Origin: Joyebacterum sp964521425
Lineage (GTDB): Bacteria; Joyebacterota; Joyebacteria; Joyebacterales; Joyebacteraceae
Direction: 5' to 3'
NCBI GenBank assembly: GCA_964521425.1
Contig: CAZFRO010000001.1
Location: 1 to 64,000 of the forward strand
Length of the DNA: 64,000 nucleotides
Shown here: piece after piece, positions 7,314 through 16,212 of the stretch
Numbering within the stretch: the stretch's first letter is position 1
Layout of the letters: the number at the start of each line of letters is the position of its first letter
Made by a program: the position numbers and the translations under genes
Notes under the pieces: generated by a model
What the model was told of the DNA's origin: nothing
Databases searched by the model: none
Seen by the model: only the letters and a program-made list of their open reading frames with translations

Positions 7314-7337
7314 TATTGGACTGAGAGGGGAGCGAAC

Positions 7338-7799
7338 ATGAAGAGTAGATCTAAATGGCCACCCATATACGCAGTCTGCCTTCTGGCCGCAGCGGTCCTC
7401 CTGGGGTTCATCTGACGGGACTCGCCCGTCCAGGCGTACAGTGCCCCTGATGCCACATTGAACCGTGAGATCCCGAACATCGCCGGCAACTGGGAAGGCA
7501 CGTGGGCCGACACCATCTACGTGTGGGCCACCGGCGCGCTTACCTGCACGATCCTCCAGGATGACACCTACTTCACGGCGACCGGCACAATCGACATGTC
7601 CGTCTTCGGGATGGGGATAGTCCCCGGCACAGGCGAGGGAACGGTCACCCGGGATGGCGACCGCGCCACACTGGACTTCACGTTCTCCGCCTCGGGCATC
7701 GGAAACGGCGCAGGCACCGTCCACATGTTGAAGGACACTCCCGTGGAGCCTTCGACCTGGGGTGCGATCAAGGGACGCTACGCCGAGAGCGACGAGTAG
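7338..7799 (+). pseudogene. Small secreted protein next to the octaheme cytochrome, with an in-frame TGA after the signal peptide
   Basis: From ATG 7338 (GAGGGGAGCG upstream) the frame encodes a perfect signal peptide (IYAVCLLAAAVLLGFI), hits TGA at 7413-7415 and continues in the same frame to TAG at 7797-7799. The continuation contains GNWEGTWADTIYVW and GTGEGTVTRDGDRATLDF, a small beta-rich lipocalin-like pattern. A TTG at 7458 is the only other start and would remove the signal peptide. The TGA codon sits where a lipobox-type cysteine could be, so TGC/TGT to TGA is a plausible mutation. The gene is 25 bp downstream of the cytochrome and probably in its operon. Function unknown. Confidence 0.55.
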
Positions 7800-7805
7800 G
7801 CAGAA

Positions 7806-8366
7806 ATGGGGTTGGCTGCCTATCGCGCGGGATTCGGGTCTCGTATTTCGGCTGCGCTCATTGACGCGGTTCTGGGCGGAGTACTCACGCTCCTTCTCTC
7901 CGGCACGTCCGGACACTGGTTCTCCGAACGTGCCGTCATCATGCTATCCATCGGCTCACCTGATACGTTCTGGAATGGTCCCATCCCCTATATCATTGGG
8001 GTTTTCGGGAGCGTCGTCTACGGCGCTCCATTCGCCTTCCTTCTCGTGACTCTCTCAGGAGCGCTCTTCGGTGCGACTCCCGGGAAGTGGCTCATGCGGC
8101 TTCACGTAATCTCAGCCGATGATCGCCCCGCGACGCGTCGAGCGCTCCTCGTGAGGTGGACCGTGAAGTCTGTCGGTCTCTGGGGACTCGTTGTCGCTCT
8201 CGTACTGGGGAAGAGCGCCGTCGCCGCAGCTGCGGTCATCCTTGGTGTCATGGTGCTCCTGGGTTTCCTGACGGCTCTGGGCCCCAAGCGTCAGGCGCTC
8301 TACGACAGGCTGGCCGGCACCGCCGTCGCGTCCACAAGAGTTGCCCGACGAGAGCGCCTGTGCTAG
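7806..8366 (+). CDS. RDD-family membrane protein
   Basis: This 186-aa protein begins YRAGFGSRISAALIDAVLGG, the R-x-x-A-x-x-D signature of RDD proteins. It has about four hydrophobic segments (20-38, 62-90, 121-140, 143-160) and the internal GATPGKWLMRL motif. RDD proteins have been implicated in ion or solute transport, but most are uncharacterised. ATG 7806 follows the upstream stop by 6 bp. Confidence 0.8.
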   Translation: MGLAAYRAGFGSRISAALIDAVLGGVLTLLLSGTSGHWFSERAVIMLSIGSPDTFWNGPIPYIIGVFGSVVYGAPFAFLLVTLSGALFGATPGKWLMRLHVISADDRPATRRALLVRWTVKSVGLWGLVVALVLGKSAVAAAAVILGVMVLLGFLTALGPKRQALYDRLAGTAVASTRVARRERLC

Positions 8367-8482
8367 CGTCGCCATATGTGGGTCTTGGCACAGGGCGATC
8401 GTCAGTGGGGTGCACTTCGGATCGTGAGGAGTTGTCGAATGCAGGCGGGGAGAGTCACAGCAGAGATGCGGTGGAGTCCGCG

Positions 8483-8896
8483 ATGACAGGCTCCAGTCTG
8501 CGCAAGCTGCTTCTGATGTCCGCTGGAGTTCTCGCGGTCGGGTTGGGTGTTATCGGCATCTTCCTGCCTCTTCTACCCACAACGCCCTTTCTGCTGCTTG
8601 CGGCGGCCTGCTTCATCCGCAGTTCAGATACGCTCTACGAATGGCTCACGAATCACAGGTGGTTCGGCACATACATCAGGAACTACAGAGAGCACAGATC
8701 AACCACCAGGATGACCAAGGTTGTGACGCTCGCACTGCTCTGGGGTACTATCGGGTACACTGCCTTAGTCGTCTTTGACGGCTGGCAGCTTCGCACTCTT
8801 CTGCTTGTGGTCGCACTCGGCGTGACCATACACGTACTGAGCCTCGGAACGATTGCAGGAGGGCGACCTGCCCAGGGAGAAGGGTTGGATGCGTAG
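8483..8896 (+). CDS. DUF454 (YbaN-like) inner-membrane protein
   Basis: About 137 aa with the family-defining LGVIGIFLPLLPTTPFLLLA membrane segment (about residues 16-36), followed by a soluble WLTNHRWFGTYIRNY part and two further membrane helices. Function unknown for the family. The frame is open far upstream, but ATG 8483 with GGTGGAG 6 bp upstream matches the family start. Confidence 0.85.
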   Translation: MTGSSLRKLLLMSAGVLAVGLGVIGIFLPLLPTTPFLLLAAACFIRSSDTLYEWLTNHRWFGTYIRNYREHRSTTRMTKVVTLALLWGTIGYTALVVFDGWQLRTLLLVVALGVTIHVLSLGTIAGGRPAQGEGLDA

Positions 8897-8935
8897 TATG
8901 ACAGGGAGACGAGTCCTGAGGACAGAGGGGGCACA

Positions 8936-9532
8936 ATGACAGTCTTTTCGGCAGCGGCACTTCTGTTTCTGGTGATGGACCCTTTCGGGAATATCCCGCT
9001 CTTCATGTCCGCACTCAGCGAGGTGGATCGCAAGCGCCACGTTCGCATCATCATCCGCGAACTCATCATCGCGTTCGTAGTTCTGATTGCCTTCCTCTTC
9101 ACCGGATCGCATCTGCTCAAAATGCTCCAGATATCGGAGTCCGCGCTGAGCGCGGCCGGTGGCACGGTTCTTCTTCTCATCGCGATCAAGATGGTCTTCC
9201 CTCGAACCGGGGGAGGACTGGCCGAGGAGACACCGGCGGGAGAGCCGTTCATCGTGCCGATGGCGATCCCCTACGTGGCCGGTCCGTCCGCCCTTGCCGC
9301 AGTGCTTCTCATTATGAGCAAGGAGCCGGGCCGGTGGCCGGAGTGGCTGGCGGCTCTGTCTATCTCCTGGTTTCTCACTGGCGTGATCCTGGCCACCTCG
9401 GGAGTGCTTGCGCGGCGGTTGGGGAAGAAGGTGCTGACCGCGATCGAGCGCCTGATGGGGATGCTGCTCGTGGCCATCGCGATCCAGATGTTCATGACCG
9501 GAGTGGCTCAGTTTATGAAGTCGACCGGATAG
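8936..9532 (+). CDS. MarC-family integral membrane protein
   Basis: A 198-aa polytopic protein with about six helices. It opens LFLVMDPFGNIPLFMSAL, the conserved MarC/YhgN feature, and repeats the theme at PFIVPMAIPYVAGPSA. MarC was once linked to antibiotic resistance, but that is not supported for the family, and its role is unknown. It starts 40 bp after the DUF454 gene and ends 11 bp before the beta-helix gene. Confidence 0.88.
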   Translation: MTVFSAAALLFLVMDPFGNIPLFMSALSEVDRKRHVRIIIRELIIAFVVLIAFLFTGSHLLKMLQISESALSAAGGTVLLLIAIKMVFPRTGGGLAEETPAGEPFIVPMAIPYVAGPSALAAVLLIMSKEPGRWPEWLAALSISWFLTGVILATSGVLARRLGKKVLTAIERLMGMLLVAIAIQMFMTGVAQFMKSTG

Positions 9533-9542
9533 GAGGCGCCAC

Positions 9543-10907
9543 ATGTTGCAGAGAACACGCATGCTCGTCATCATTCTGACCTGTCTGCTGATGCCGGGGA
9601 TCGTAGCGGCGGCCACGATTCTCGTTCCGTCCCAGCAGCCGACGATCCAGCAGGGCATCAATGCCGCTGCCGAGGGAGACACGGTTCTCGTGGCCTCGGG
9701 TACGTACACGGGGTCCCTGAATCGTGATCTCGATTTCGGGGGAACGAACTTGTCCCTCATCTCAGAGAGCGGTCAGGGTAACACTGTCATCGCCTGCGAC
9801 TACCTGGGCCGCGGATTCTTCTTTCACTCCGGCGAGGACACTACCTCCGTCGTCCGCGGCTTCACGATCGCTGCTGCCGCCGCCGACACCGGTGCGGGCG
9901 CCTACTGCAGGAATGGATCGAGTCCGCGATTCGAGGAGTGCACGTTCAGCGACAACACGGCGCAGTGGAGGGGCGGGGGGCTGTGCGCCGACGCATCCTC
10001 TCCGGTCGTGCGCTACTGCGAGTTCTCGCTGAATGTAGCCGAGGAGGCGACGCGGGGGTACGACTACGGTGGCGGAATGGCCTGCCTCTCCGGTTCATCA
10101 CCGCTGATCGTAGACACCGACTTCATCGAGAACTACGCCTATGATGGCGGGGGGCTCTACTCCGACGATTCATCGCCACAGCTTGTTAGGTGCGAGTTCC
10201 TGGGGAACCTGCTCGATGACTACGGGGGCGGCGGCGCCATGCTCAATAGTTCCGACGGGACTTCGTTCACCGATTGCGGCTTCTGGGAGAACGGTGTCTC
10301 GACCTGTGTTGGAGGCGGCATACGCTCCGACTACTCGGCGATCACGGTCACGGACTGCGTCTTCGTTGACAATGTCTCAGGTTCTGGCGGTGGCCTGCGT
10401 ATGACCGGCGCGAACCCCACAACGGTCACCGGGTGTACGTTTGTCGGGAACACCGGCTCATGGAGCGCGGCAGGAGCGATTCAGTGTGTCTCCGATGCGA
10501 GTCCGACTATCACCAACTGCACCATCGTAGGAAACGGGAAGCACCAGGTGTGGTGCCAAGGCGCGTCACCCACGCTCGAGTACTGCATCCTGGCTTTCTC
10601 ACCGAGTGGGCTGGCCGTCTACTGTAATGAGGGCACTGAGACTCCGAGCATCAGCCACTGCTTCGTCTTCGGGAACGCGGAAGGCGACTCGCTCTGCGGC
10701 GGCAACTACCACGACAACATGTATGTGAACCCGCTTCTCTGCGACTGGGAGATGGATAACGTCACGCTCTGCGCCGACTCTCCGTGTCTTCCGGGTGTGA
10801 CCTGGGCGTCGCTCGTCGGGTCGGAGGAGGAAGGCTGCGCGGCATGTGGAACCGCGGTCAGGCCGACAAGCAGGGGTGTGATCAAGGCCATGTACTTGAA
10901 CCGCTAG
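9543..10907 (+). CDS. Secreted right-handed parallel beta-helix protein
   Basis: This 454-aa protein has a signal peptide (about 1-23), then IQQGINAAAEGDTVLVASGTY, the usual cap of Pbh1/NosD-like beta-helices. About eight degenerate 22-35-residue coils follow, of the type GGGLY-x-SSP-x-L-x-C-x-F-x-N-N. It is rich in cysteine for an exported protein (about 20 Cys in the coils). Such proteins bind or modify carbohydrates or serve as surface structures; no catalytic residues can be assigned. The last 20 residues lack the FlgD-like sorting domain seen in the peptidases at 45.7-49.8 kb. Confidence 0.82.
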   Translation: MLQRTRMLVIILTCLLMPGIVAAATILVPSQQPTIQQGINAAAEGDTVLVASGTYTGSLNRDLDFGGTNLSLISESGQGNTVIACDYLGRGFFFHSGEDTTSVVRGFTIAAAAADTGAGAYCRNGSSPRFEECTFSDNTAQWRGGGLCADASSPVVRYCEFSLNVAEEATRGYDYGGGMACLSGSSPLIVDTDFIENYAYDGGGLYSDDSSPQLVRCEFLGNLLDDYGGGGAMLNSSDGTSFTDCGFWENGVSTCVGGGIRSDYSAITVTDCVFVDNVSGSGGGLRMTGANPTTVTGCTFVGNTGSWSAAGAIQCVSDASPTITNCTIVGNGKHQVWCQGASPTLEYCILAFSPSGLAVYCNEGTETPSISHCFVFGNAEGDSLCGGNYHDNMYVNPLLCDWEMDNVTLCADSPCLPGVTWASLVGSEEEGCAACGTAVRPTSRGVIKAMYLNR

Positions 10908-10935
10908 CTCGTCTCAGCGGACGGGGCGCCGTGCT

Positions 10936-12132
10936 ATGGAGCGGAAGCTGTCGATCAAGACCATAAGGGAGTTCTTCGCGCTCGAGCACAACATCATCGT
11001 GCTCCTGGGCGCCATTCTGGCAATCGGAATGGGCGAGGAACTCTGGATCCGCTTCATTCCCAAGTACCTCGAAGTGCTGGGCGCCGGCGCCGTTGCCATC
11101 GGCGTGTACGGCTCCTTCATGCGGATCGTCGAGACGATCTACCAATATCCGGGCGGCTGGCTTGCGGACAGAATGGGCCGCAAACGCGCGCTCGTACTGT
11201 TCAATCTGATCGCAGCTTGCGGCTATGCGCTCTATCTCGTGACGGACCGCTGGGAGGTTGTCATCGCCGGGTCCGTGCTCGTGCTGGCATGGAGCAGCAT
11301 GTCGCAGCCCGCGGTCTTCGCTCTCATAGGCGACACACTCGGCAAGTCGCAGCGGGCAATGGGGTTCAGCGTCCAGTCGATCTGGAAGCGCATACCGATC
11401 GTCCTCGCGCCGCCCATTGGTGGATATCTGCTCAAGCGCCTGGGGTTCTCAGCGGGCATGCACATCGGGTTTACGATCTCCATCGTGTTCGCGCTGGCCG
11501 CCATCTATCTTCAATCCCGCTACTATCGAATTCCTCCTCCGGCCCCGGAGCCTCGGGGAGAGAACGCGAAGTCCGTCTGGCGCATGATGCCCGGAACGCT
11601 CCGGCGGTTGCTTCTGACGGATTGCCTGGTCCGGTTCGGCTCGAACCTGGCCGCCATCTACGTGGTGCTTCTGGTTCTCGATGTCCACGGCAAGAGTCCG
11701 CTTGAGTTTGGGGCACTCACATCGCTACAGATGGTGACGGCGATCGCCTGTTACATACCCGCGGCACGTCTGGCCGACCGGTACGGACGCAGGCCGTTCA
11801 TTCTTGTCACGTTCGCGCTCTTCGCGCTCTTTCCCATCAGCCTTGTCGCTCTTCCGGCGGGCTGGCTGTTCGTCGCATTCCTGATAGCCGGGCTGCGCGA
11901 AGTAGGAGAACCGGCAAGGAAGGCCCGGATTGTCGATCTCGCGGCGGAGTCGCACCGCGGTCGCGTCATCGGCTTCTACTATCTCGTTCGTGGTCTGGCC
12001 ACGATCCCGGCCCCCTTTCTGGGAGGCCTTCTGTGGCAGCGCGGTCACACCTGGCCCTTCATCCTTGGCGGAGTGGCATCGGCCGTTGGGCTTCTGTTCT
12101 ACGCCGTGGATTCTCGGGGGAGACGCGACTGA
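10936..12132 (+). CDS. MFS transporter
   Basis: A 398-aa protein with about 11-12 hydrophobic helices. The MFS motif A is present between helices 2 and 3 (GGWLADRMGRKRAL, about 74-87) and repeated in the second half (ARLADRYGRRPF, about 277-288). The substrate is not predictable. ATG 10936 lies 28 bp after the upstream stop. Confidence 0.85.
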   Translation: MERKLSIKTIREFFALEHNIIVLLGAILAIGMGEELWIRFIPKYLEVLGAGAVAIGVYGSFMRIVETIYQYPGGWLADRMGRKRALVLFNLIAACGYALYLVTDRWEVVIAGSVLVLAWSSMSQPAVFALIGDTLGKSQRAMGFSVQSIWKRIPIVLAPPIGGYLLKRLGFSAGMHIGFTISIVFALAAIYLQSRYYRIPPPAPEPRGENAKSVWRMMPGTLRRLLLTDCLVRFGSNLAAIYVVLLVLDVHGKSPLEFGALTSLQMVTAIACYIPAARLADRYGRRPFILVTFALFALFPISLVALPAGWLFVAFLIAGLREVGEPARKARIVDLAAESHRGRVIGFYYLVRGLATIPAPFLGGLLWQRGHTWPFILGGVASAVGLLFYAVDSRGRRD

Positions 12133-12180
12133 GCCGTGTTCCGGCCTGCCGGTCGGTGATCTCGCGCGTGGGAGGAACCG

Positions 12181-12762
12181 ATGGAACTCACAGATCTGAT
12201 TCTCAAGAACAGAAGCTACAGGCGGTTCCGTCAGGAAGCACGCATCGATCTCGAGACACTAAGGGAGCTCATCGATCTCGCGAGGCTGTCAGCGTCCGCA
12301 GCAAACCGGCAGCCCCTGAAGTACGTGCTCTCGTGCGAGCAAGAGACGAATGCGAGCGTCTTTCCTCATCTCCGATGGGCCGGATACCTTACTGACTGGT
12401 CCGGGCCCACTGAGGGGGAGAGACCGTCAGCGTACATCGTTGTTCTTGGAGACACGGAGATCACGAGCGCATTCGGGTGCGACCACGGGATTGCGGCACA
12501 GAGCATCTTGCTCGGAGCGACCGAGCGGGGACTCGGAGGATGCATGTTCGCCTCTGTCGCAAGAGAGGAACTCGCGGAGGTCTTGGCGATCCCGCCCCGG
12601 TACGAGATTCTCCTGGTGATCGCTCTTGGGGAACCGGTCGAGACGGTGCGGATAGAGCCGGTCGGTCGCGACGGAGATATCAAGTACTGGCGGGACGATG
12701 ATGGTGTGCATCATGTGCCCAAGCGCAGCCTGGATGATATCGAACTCAAGCGGGGTGGTTGA
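12181..12762 (+). CDS. Nitroreductase-family flavoprotein
   Basis: This 193-aa protein begins with a short helix and NRSYRRF, followed by LARLSASAANRQPLKYV, the FMN-phosphate-binding pattern of nitroreductases. The GIAAQSILLGATERGLGGC and EILLVIALGEPVE segments complete the family fold. Members are NAD(P)H-dependent, FMN-containing and dimeric. The start ATG is preceded by GGGAGGAACCG. Confidence 0.88.
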   Translation: MELTDLILKNRSYRRFRQEARIDLETLRELIDLARLSASAANRQPLKYVLSCEQETNASVFPHLRWAGYLTDWSGPTEGERPSAYIVVLGDTEITSAFGCDHGIAAQSILLGATERGLGGCMFASVAREELAEVLAIPPRYEILLVIALGEPVETVRIEPVGRDGDIKYWRDDDGVHHVPKRSLDDIELKRGG

Positions 12763-12834
12763 CAGAGCGTGAGGAATGCCTACAATCGTAGTTGATGGTC
12801 CCTAACATAGGCAGAGTCTCATCAGGAGACACCA

Positions 12835-13131
12835 GTGGACTCACCGAAACGCTCGTGGATGAAGTCGATCACCTGGCGAATCGCCGGGATCGTGTTGCTC
12901 GGACTGATCACGTATTTCATCACCAAGAACTGGAAGGAGATGGCCATCATCACGGTCATCTTCCACGGCATCCGCGTGGTTCTCTACTACTACCACGAGC
13001 GGATCTGGGACCGCATCTCCTGGGGCAGGATGAAGCATCCCCTTGAGGACCTTCCGGTGACGGACGAACTGACGCCCGAGGATCTCGATGCTGTGAAGGA
13101 GAAACTCAAGTCGCTCGGGTATATCGACTGA
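12835..13131 (+). CDS. DUF2061 small membrane protein
   Basis: 98 aa with two hydrophobic segments (about 14-28 and 33-52) separated by TKNWKEM, then YYYHERIWDRISWGR, the conserved DUF2061 core. The C-terminal tail LTPEDLDAVKEKLKSLGYID is a charged helix. Family function unknown; it is often found near sulfate assimilation genes, which are not seen here. The start is GTG at 12835 with CAGGAG upstream. Confidence 0.82.
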   Translation: MDSPKRSWMKSITWRIAGIVLLGLITYFITKNWKEMAIITVIFHGIRVVLYYYHERIWDRISWGRMKHPLEDLPVTDELTPEDLDAVKEKLKSLGYID

Positions 13132-13172
13132 CAGCACTGACCAGCAATCCTGAAGCGGAAGCAGAGGTCGCG

Positions 13173-13559
13173 ATGAAGATAGCCATTGCATCAGACGATG
13201 GGAAGACGATCGCCTCGCACTTCGGTCGCACGAGAGGGTTCGTGGTTGTGGATGCCGAGGGCGGGAAGATCGTGAAGAGTGAGTACCGGCCGAACACCTT
13301 CACCGGTCACGCCACGGGGCTCGAGGGTGAGTCACACGCGGCCGATCGGCACGGTCCGATCCTGAGCGCGCTGGCCGATTGCCAGATCGTCGTTGCTCGC
13401 GGCATGGGGCGGCGGATATACAATGACCTCGCCGGAGCCGGCAAAGAGGTCTTCGTAACAACCGAGGCTCTGGCGGAGAAGGCCGCGGAGCAGTACCTCG
13501 CGGGGAAGCTCGACCACAATCCAGATCAGACCTGCGATCACTCCCACAACGAGGACTAG
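13173..13559 (+). CDS. NifX/NafY-like dinitrogenase iron-molybdenum cofactor family protein
   Basis: 128 aa starting MKIAIASDDGKTIASHFGRT, the family N-terminus, with GPILSALADCQIVVARGMG in the middle. In nitrogen fixers this fold binds Fe-S/FeMo cluster precursors; stand-alone copies like this one, with no nif genes nearby, are of unknown role. The C-terminal 15 residues are enriched in His/Cys/Asp (CDHSHNED) and may bind metal. Confidence 0.85.
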   Translation: MKIAIASDDGKTIASHFGRTRGFVVVDAEGGKIVKSEYRPNTFTGHATGLEGESHAADRHGPILSALADCQIVVARGMGRRIYNDLAGAGKEVFVTTEALAEKAAEQYLAGKLDHNPDQTCDHSHNED

Positions 13560-13575
13560 AGATACGGAGGGTGTC

Positions 13576-13959
13576 ATAACAGAGTCATATCCAGCCGACA
13601 AGCACATCACGCTAGTGGCGATTCTGCACATCGTCTACCACTCGCTGACACTGTTCATTGGACTTGTCCTCTTCGCGCTGCTATCCACGATCGGTTGTCT
13701 CGCGGAAGACCCGCAGGCAGTGCAGATTATGGTAATCGTCGGCACGTTCCTGGCCGGCTTCTTCGTCGTGCTCTCCGTTCCCGGGATCATCGGAGGTATC
13801 GCGCTTCTCCAGAGGAAGGAATGGGGACGCATCATGACGATCGTTGTTGGCGCGCTGAGTCTCATGGATATCCCGATGGGGACGGCGCTCGGTGTCTACA
13901 CGTTCTGGGCGCTGATGCAGGACGATGCCGTGGCCATCTGTCGAGCCAACAGAGGCTAG
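13576..13959 (+). CDS. Small membrane protein, possible AUA start
   Basis: An unrecognised protein with about four hydrophobic segments and an RKEWGRIMTIVVGALSLMD loop. A GTG at 13615 gives 114 aa but cuts into the first helix and lacks a ribosome site. Thirteen codons upstream, ATA (13576) lies 5-6 bp after GGAGGG and begins a natural-looking leader ITESYPADKHITLVAILHI, so the true start is probably AUA (rare) or a mutated ATG. It follows the NifX-like gene by 16 bp. Confidence 0.6.
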   Translation: MTESYPADKHITLVAILHIVYHSLTLFIGLVLFALLSTIGCLAEDPQAVQIMVIVGTFLAGFFVVLSVPGIIGGIALLQRKEWGRIMTIVVGALSLMDIPMGTALGVYTFWALMQDDAVAICRANRG

Positions 13960-13997
13960 TGCTGGGTTCTTCGAGCTCATGCCATGAGGGAGGAACC

Positions 13998-15131
13998 GTG
14001 AGACGATCAGGCAGTGTGCACAGGCAGCTTGGGGTCGGCGCACTCCTGGCTCTCCTCACTCTGGTTGGATGCGCCTCGACCCACGCGCCTCCGGTCGGTC
14101 CACACAACATCATCCTGTTCATCGGCGACGGCATGGGCGTTTCTCACGTCACGGCCGCCAGGGTCGAGAGCGATTCCCTGAACATGGAGCGGCTCACTAC
14201 GGGCGGGCTTCTGGCGACTCATCCAGTGGGGTCATTCGTCACCGATTCCGCTGCAAGCGGAACCGCCATGGCCACTGGAGTGCCGACCATGAACGGTGTC
14301 ATCTCCATGTCTCCGGCCGGAGCACCGCTCAAGACCGTTCTTGAGTACGCCGAGGAGAGTGGGATGGCCACGGGCCTTGTCGCGACCTGCTCGATCACAC
14401 ACGCGACACCGGCCGTCTTTGTTGCTCATGTTCCGAGCAGAGACGACGACGCACTGATAGCAGAGCACATCGCCTACAGCGGAGTCGATGTTCTGTTCGG
14501 AGGAGGGCTTGGGTACTTCCTGCCGGCATCCGTCTCGGGCAGCCTCAGGAAGGACGACCGGAACCTCCTCTATGAGATGGAAGGCGAGATGACGATTCTG
14601 CGCACCGAGGAGGAGTTCGACGAACTCCTGGGTAGAGACCGCTCGGATGGAGAACGCGTCGCTGGGCTCTTCTACCGCGCTCACCCGCCTGTTGAGTATG
14701 AACGCGCTCCAAGCCTCGCGCGCCTCACGGCCGGCGCTCTGGATATACTGGCCGGAGATGAGGACGGGTTCTTCCTCATGGTCGAGGGCTCTCAGATAGA
14801 CTGGGCCGGGCATGAGAACAACTCGGACTGGATCATAGCGGAGACGCTCGACTTCGATGCCGCCGTCGGAATCGGCATGGATTTCGCGGAGCGCGATGGG
14901 CGAACACTCGTCATCGTAACGGCCGACCACGAGACGGGCGGCTACGCCGTTCTTGACGGTTCGGTAGCCGAGCGCCACGTGTCACGAACAGGGTTCACAA
15001 CCGGCGGGCATTCGGCGACCATGGTTCCGCTCTTCGCGTACGGACCGGGCAGCGCCCATCTGGGTGGAATCCACGACAATACGTTCCTTGGGAGCGTTCT
15101 CATCGAGCACGTGCGCTCCGTCAGCGAGTAG
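13998..15131 (+). CDS. Alkaline phosphatase lipoprotein (PhoA superfamily)
   Basis: 377 aa. It has a lipoprotein signal with lipobox LTLVGC (Cys25), then NIILFIGDGMG (metal-binding Asp44) and TDSAASGTAMATG with the phosphorylated serine at about residue 84. Further metal ligands occur in EGSQIDWAGHENN, TADHETGG and GGHS. It is predicted to hydrolyse phosphomonoesters on the periplasmic side. GTG 13998 has GGGAGGAACC upstream; the frame is open earlier, but that part overlaps the preceding gene. Confidence 0.9.
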   Translation: MRRSGSVHRQLGVGALLALLTLVGCASTHAPPVGPHNIILFIGDGMGVSHVTAARVESDSLNMERLTTGGLLATHPVGSFVTDSAASGTAMATGVPTMNGVISMSPAGAPLKTVLEYAEESGMATGLVATCSITHATPAVFVAHVPSRDDDALIAEHIAYSGVDVLFGGGLGYFLPASVSGSLRKDDRNLLYEMEGEMTILRTEEEFDELLGRDRSDGERVAGLFYRAHPPVEYERAPSLARLTAGALDILAGDEDGFFLMVEGSQIDWAGHENNSDWIIAETLDFDAAVGIGMDFAERDGRTLVIVTADHETGGYAVLDGSVAERHVSRTGFTTGGHSATMVPLFAYGPGSAHLGGIHDNTFLGSVLIEHVRSVSE

Positions 15132-15202
15132 AACGGATCACAGCCCGCGACCACGCGGGGCCACGCCCACACGGCTGGCACCACAAGTAGGAGGGACGTG
15201 AA

Positions 15203-16189
15203 ATGGCAAACCTGGCTACAACATACATGGGACTCAAGCTCAAGAACCCGCTGGTCGTCGGGAGTTCCGGCCTGACGAGTTCCCTGGAAGGTGTCGTCGC
15301 GTGCGATGAGGCTGGGGTGGGGGCGGTTGTGCTCAAGTCGATATTCGAGGAGGAGATCACAGCTGAGGTTGACGGTGTGGTGGCATCCGGGCAGACGCCG
15401 TACATGCACCCGGAGGCTGCTGACTACGTCCGGAACTACGGCATGGAGAACGCCGTCGGACGCTACATCTCGCTCGTGTCCGAAGCGAAGAAGGCCGTCT
15501 CTGTTCCCGTGATTGCCAGCATCCACTGTGTCTCCGCAACGGGCTGGCTGGACTTCGCGAAGCGCGTGGAAGCCGCCGGTGCTGATGCACTCGAACTCAA
15601 TGTCTTCGTGTTTCCCTCAGACCCTGAGCACGATGGACGCACAAACGAGCAGGTTTACACGGACGCCGTGAGGTCGGTGAAGGAGCACACGTCTATCCCC
15701 GTGGCCATCAAGATCGGTTCCTTCTTCTCCGGGCTCGCACACACGGCAGCGGGTCTTTGTGAGACAGGGGTCGACGCGATCGTGCTGTTCAATCGGTTCC
15801 TGCGCTTCGATTTCGATCTTGAGAAGATGGAGCTCGTTCGCACGGGGCATCTCAGCAGCCCCGACGAGATGTATCCCACACTCAGATGGGTGTCCATCCT
15901 CGCGGGACAGCTCGAGTGCGATCTCGCGGCCGCGACCGGAATCCACGACGGAGCGGCTGTCGTGAAACAACTGCTGGCCGGCGCCACCGCCGTGCAGGTC
16001 TGCTCAGCCTTCTACAAGCACGGAATCAGCCACGCCGGGGTCATACTTGGTGAACTCGGAAGCTGGATGGACTCCCACGGCTACGCGTCAGTGGCCGATC
16101 TCCGCGGGAAGATGAGCCAGGAGACGAGTTCGAATCCAGCGAGCTACGAGCGCGTTCAGTTCATGAAGGACTCGGTGCACAAGAAGTAG
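15203..16189 (+). CDS. Dihydroorotate dehydrogenase-like flavoprotein
   Basis: A 328-aa TIM-barrel protein. TTYMGLKLKNPLVVGSSGLT begins a DHODH-type barrel; the FMN site is suggested by VAIKIGSFFSG and GIHDGAAVVKQLLAGA. It belongs to the annotated 'dihydroorotate dehydrogenase-like' group rather than PyrD proper, and no pyrimidine genes are adjacent. Catalytic role uncertain. The start is preceded by AGGAGGGACGTGAA. Confidence 0.85.
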   Translation: MANLATTYMGLKLKNPLVVGSSGLTSSLEGVVACDEAGVGAVVLKSIFEEEITAEVDGVVASGQTPYMHPEAADYVRNYGMENAVGRYISLVSEAKKAVSVPVIASIHCVSATGWLDFAKRVEAAGADALELNVFVFPSDPEHDGRTNEQVYTDAVRSVKEHTSIPVAIKIGSFFSGLAHTAAGLCETGVDAIVLFNRFLRFDFDLEKMELVRTGHLSSPDEMYPTLRWVSILAGQLECDLAAATGIHDGAAVVKQLLAGATAVQVCSAFYKHGISHAGVILGELGSWMDSHGYASVADLRGKMSQETSSNPASYERVQFMKDSVHKK

Positions 16190-16212
16190 CGTCGGACCGC
16201 CAGGAGATGAGG

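Noticed and set aside
3965..7415. Recoding of TGA as a sense codon throughout the genome
   Set aside because: Many intact genes here end in TGA at the expected family length (e.g. 2992, 5545, 58422), and GlnRS, DnaB and others contain no internal TGA.
7413..7415. Selenocysteine at the TGA of the HAO neighbour
   Set aside because: The position is at the end of a signal peptide, I could not see a convincing SECIS hairpin directly downstream, and the family is not known to contain Sec.
5940..7916. 658-codon open frame antisense to the octaheme cytochrome
   Set aside because: Shadow frame caused by high GC at codon position 3; the opposite strand has eight CxxCH motifs and a signal peptide.
13173..13559. 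Nitrogen fixation locus
   Set aside because: Only a stand-alone NifX-like domain is present; no nifH, D, K, E, N or B in the window.
16124..16145. tRNA T-arm-like GAGTTCGAATCCAGC
   Set aside because: It lies inside the dihydroorotate-dehydrogenase-like gene, and no acceptor or anticodon stems can be formed around it.
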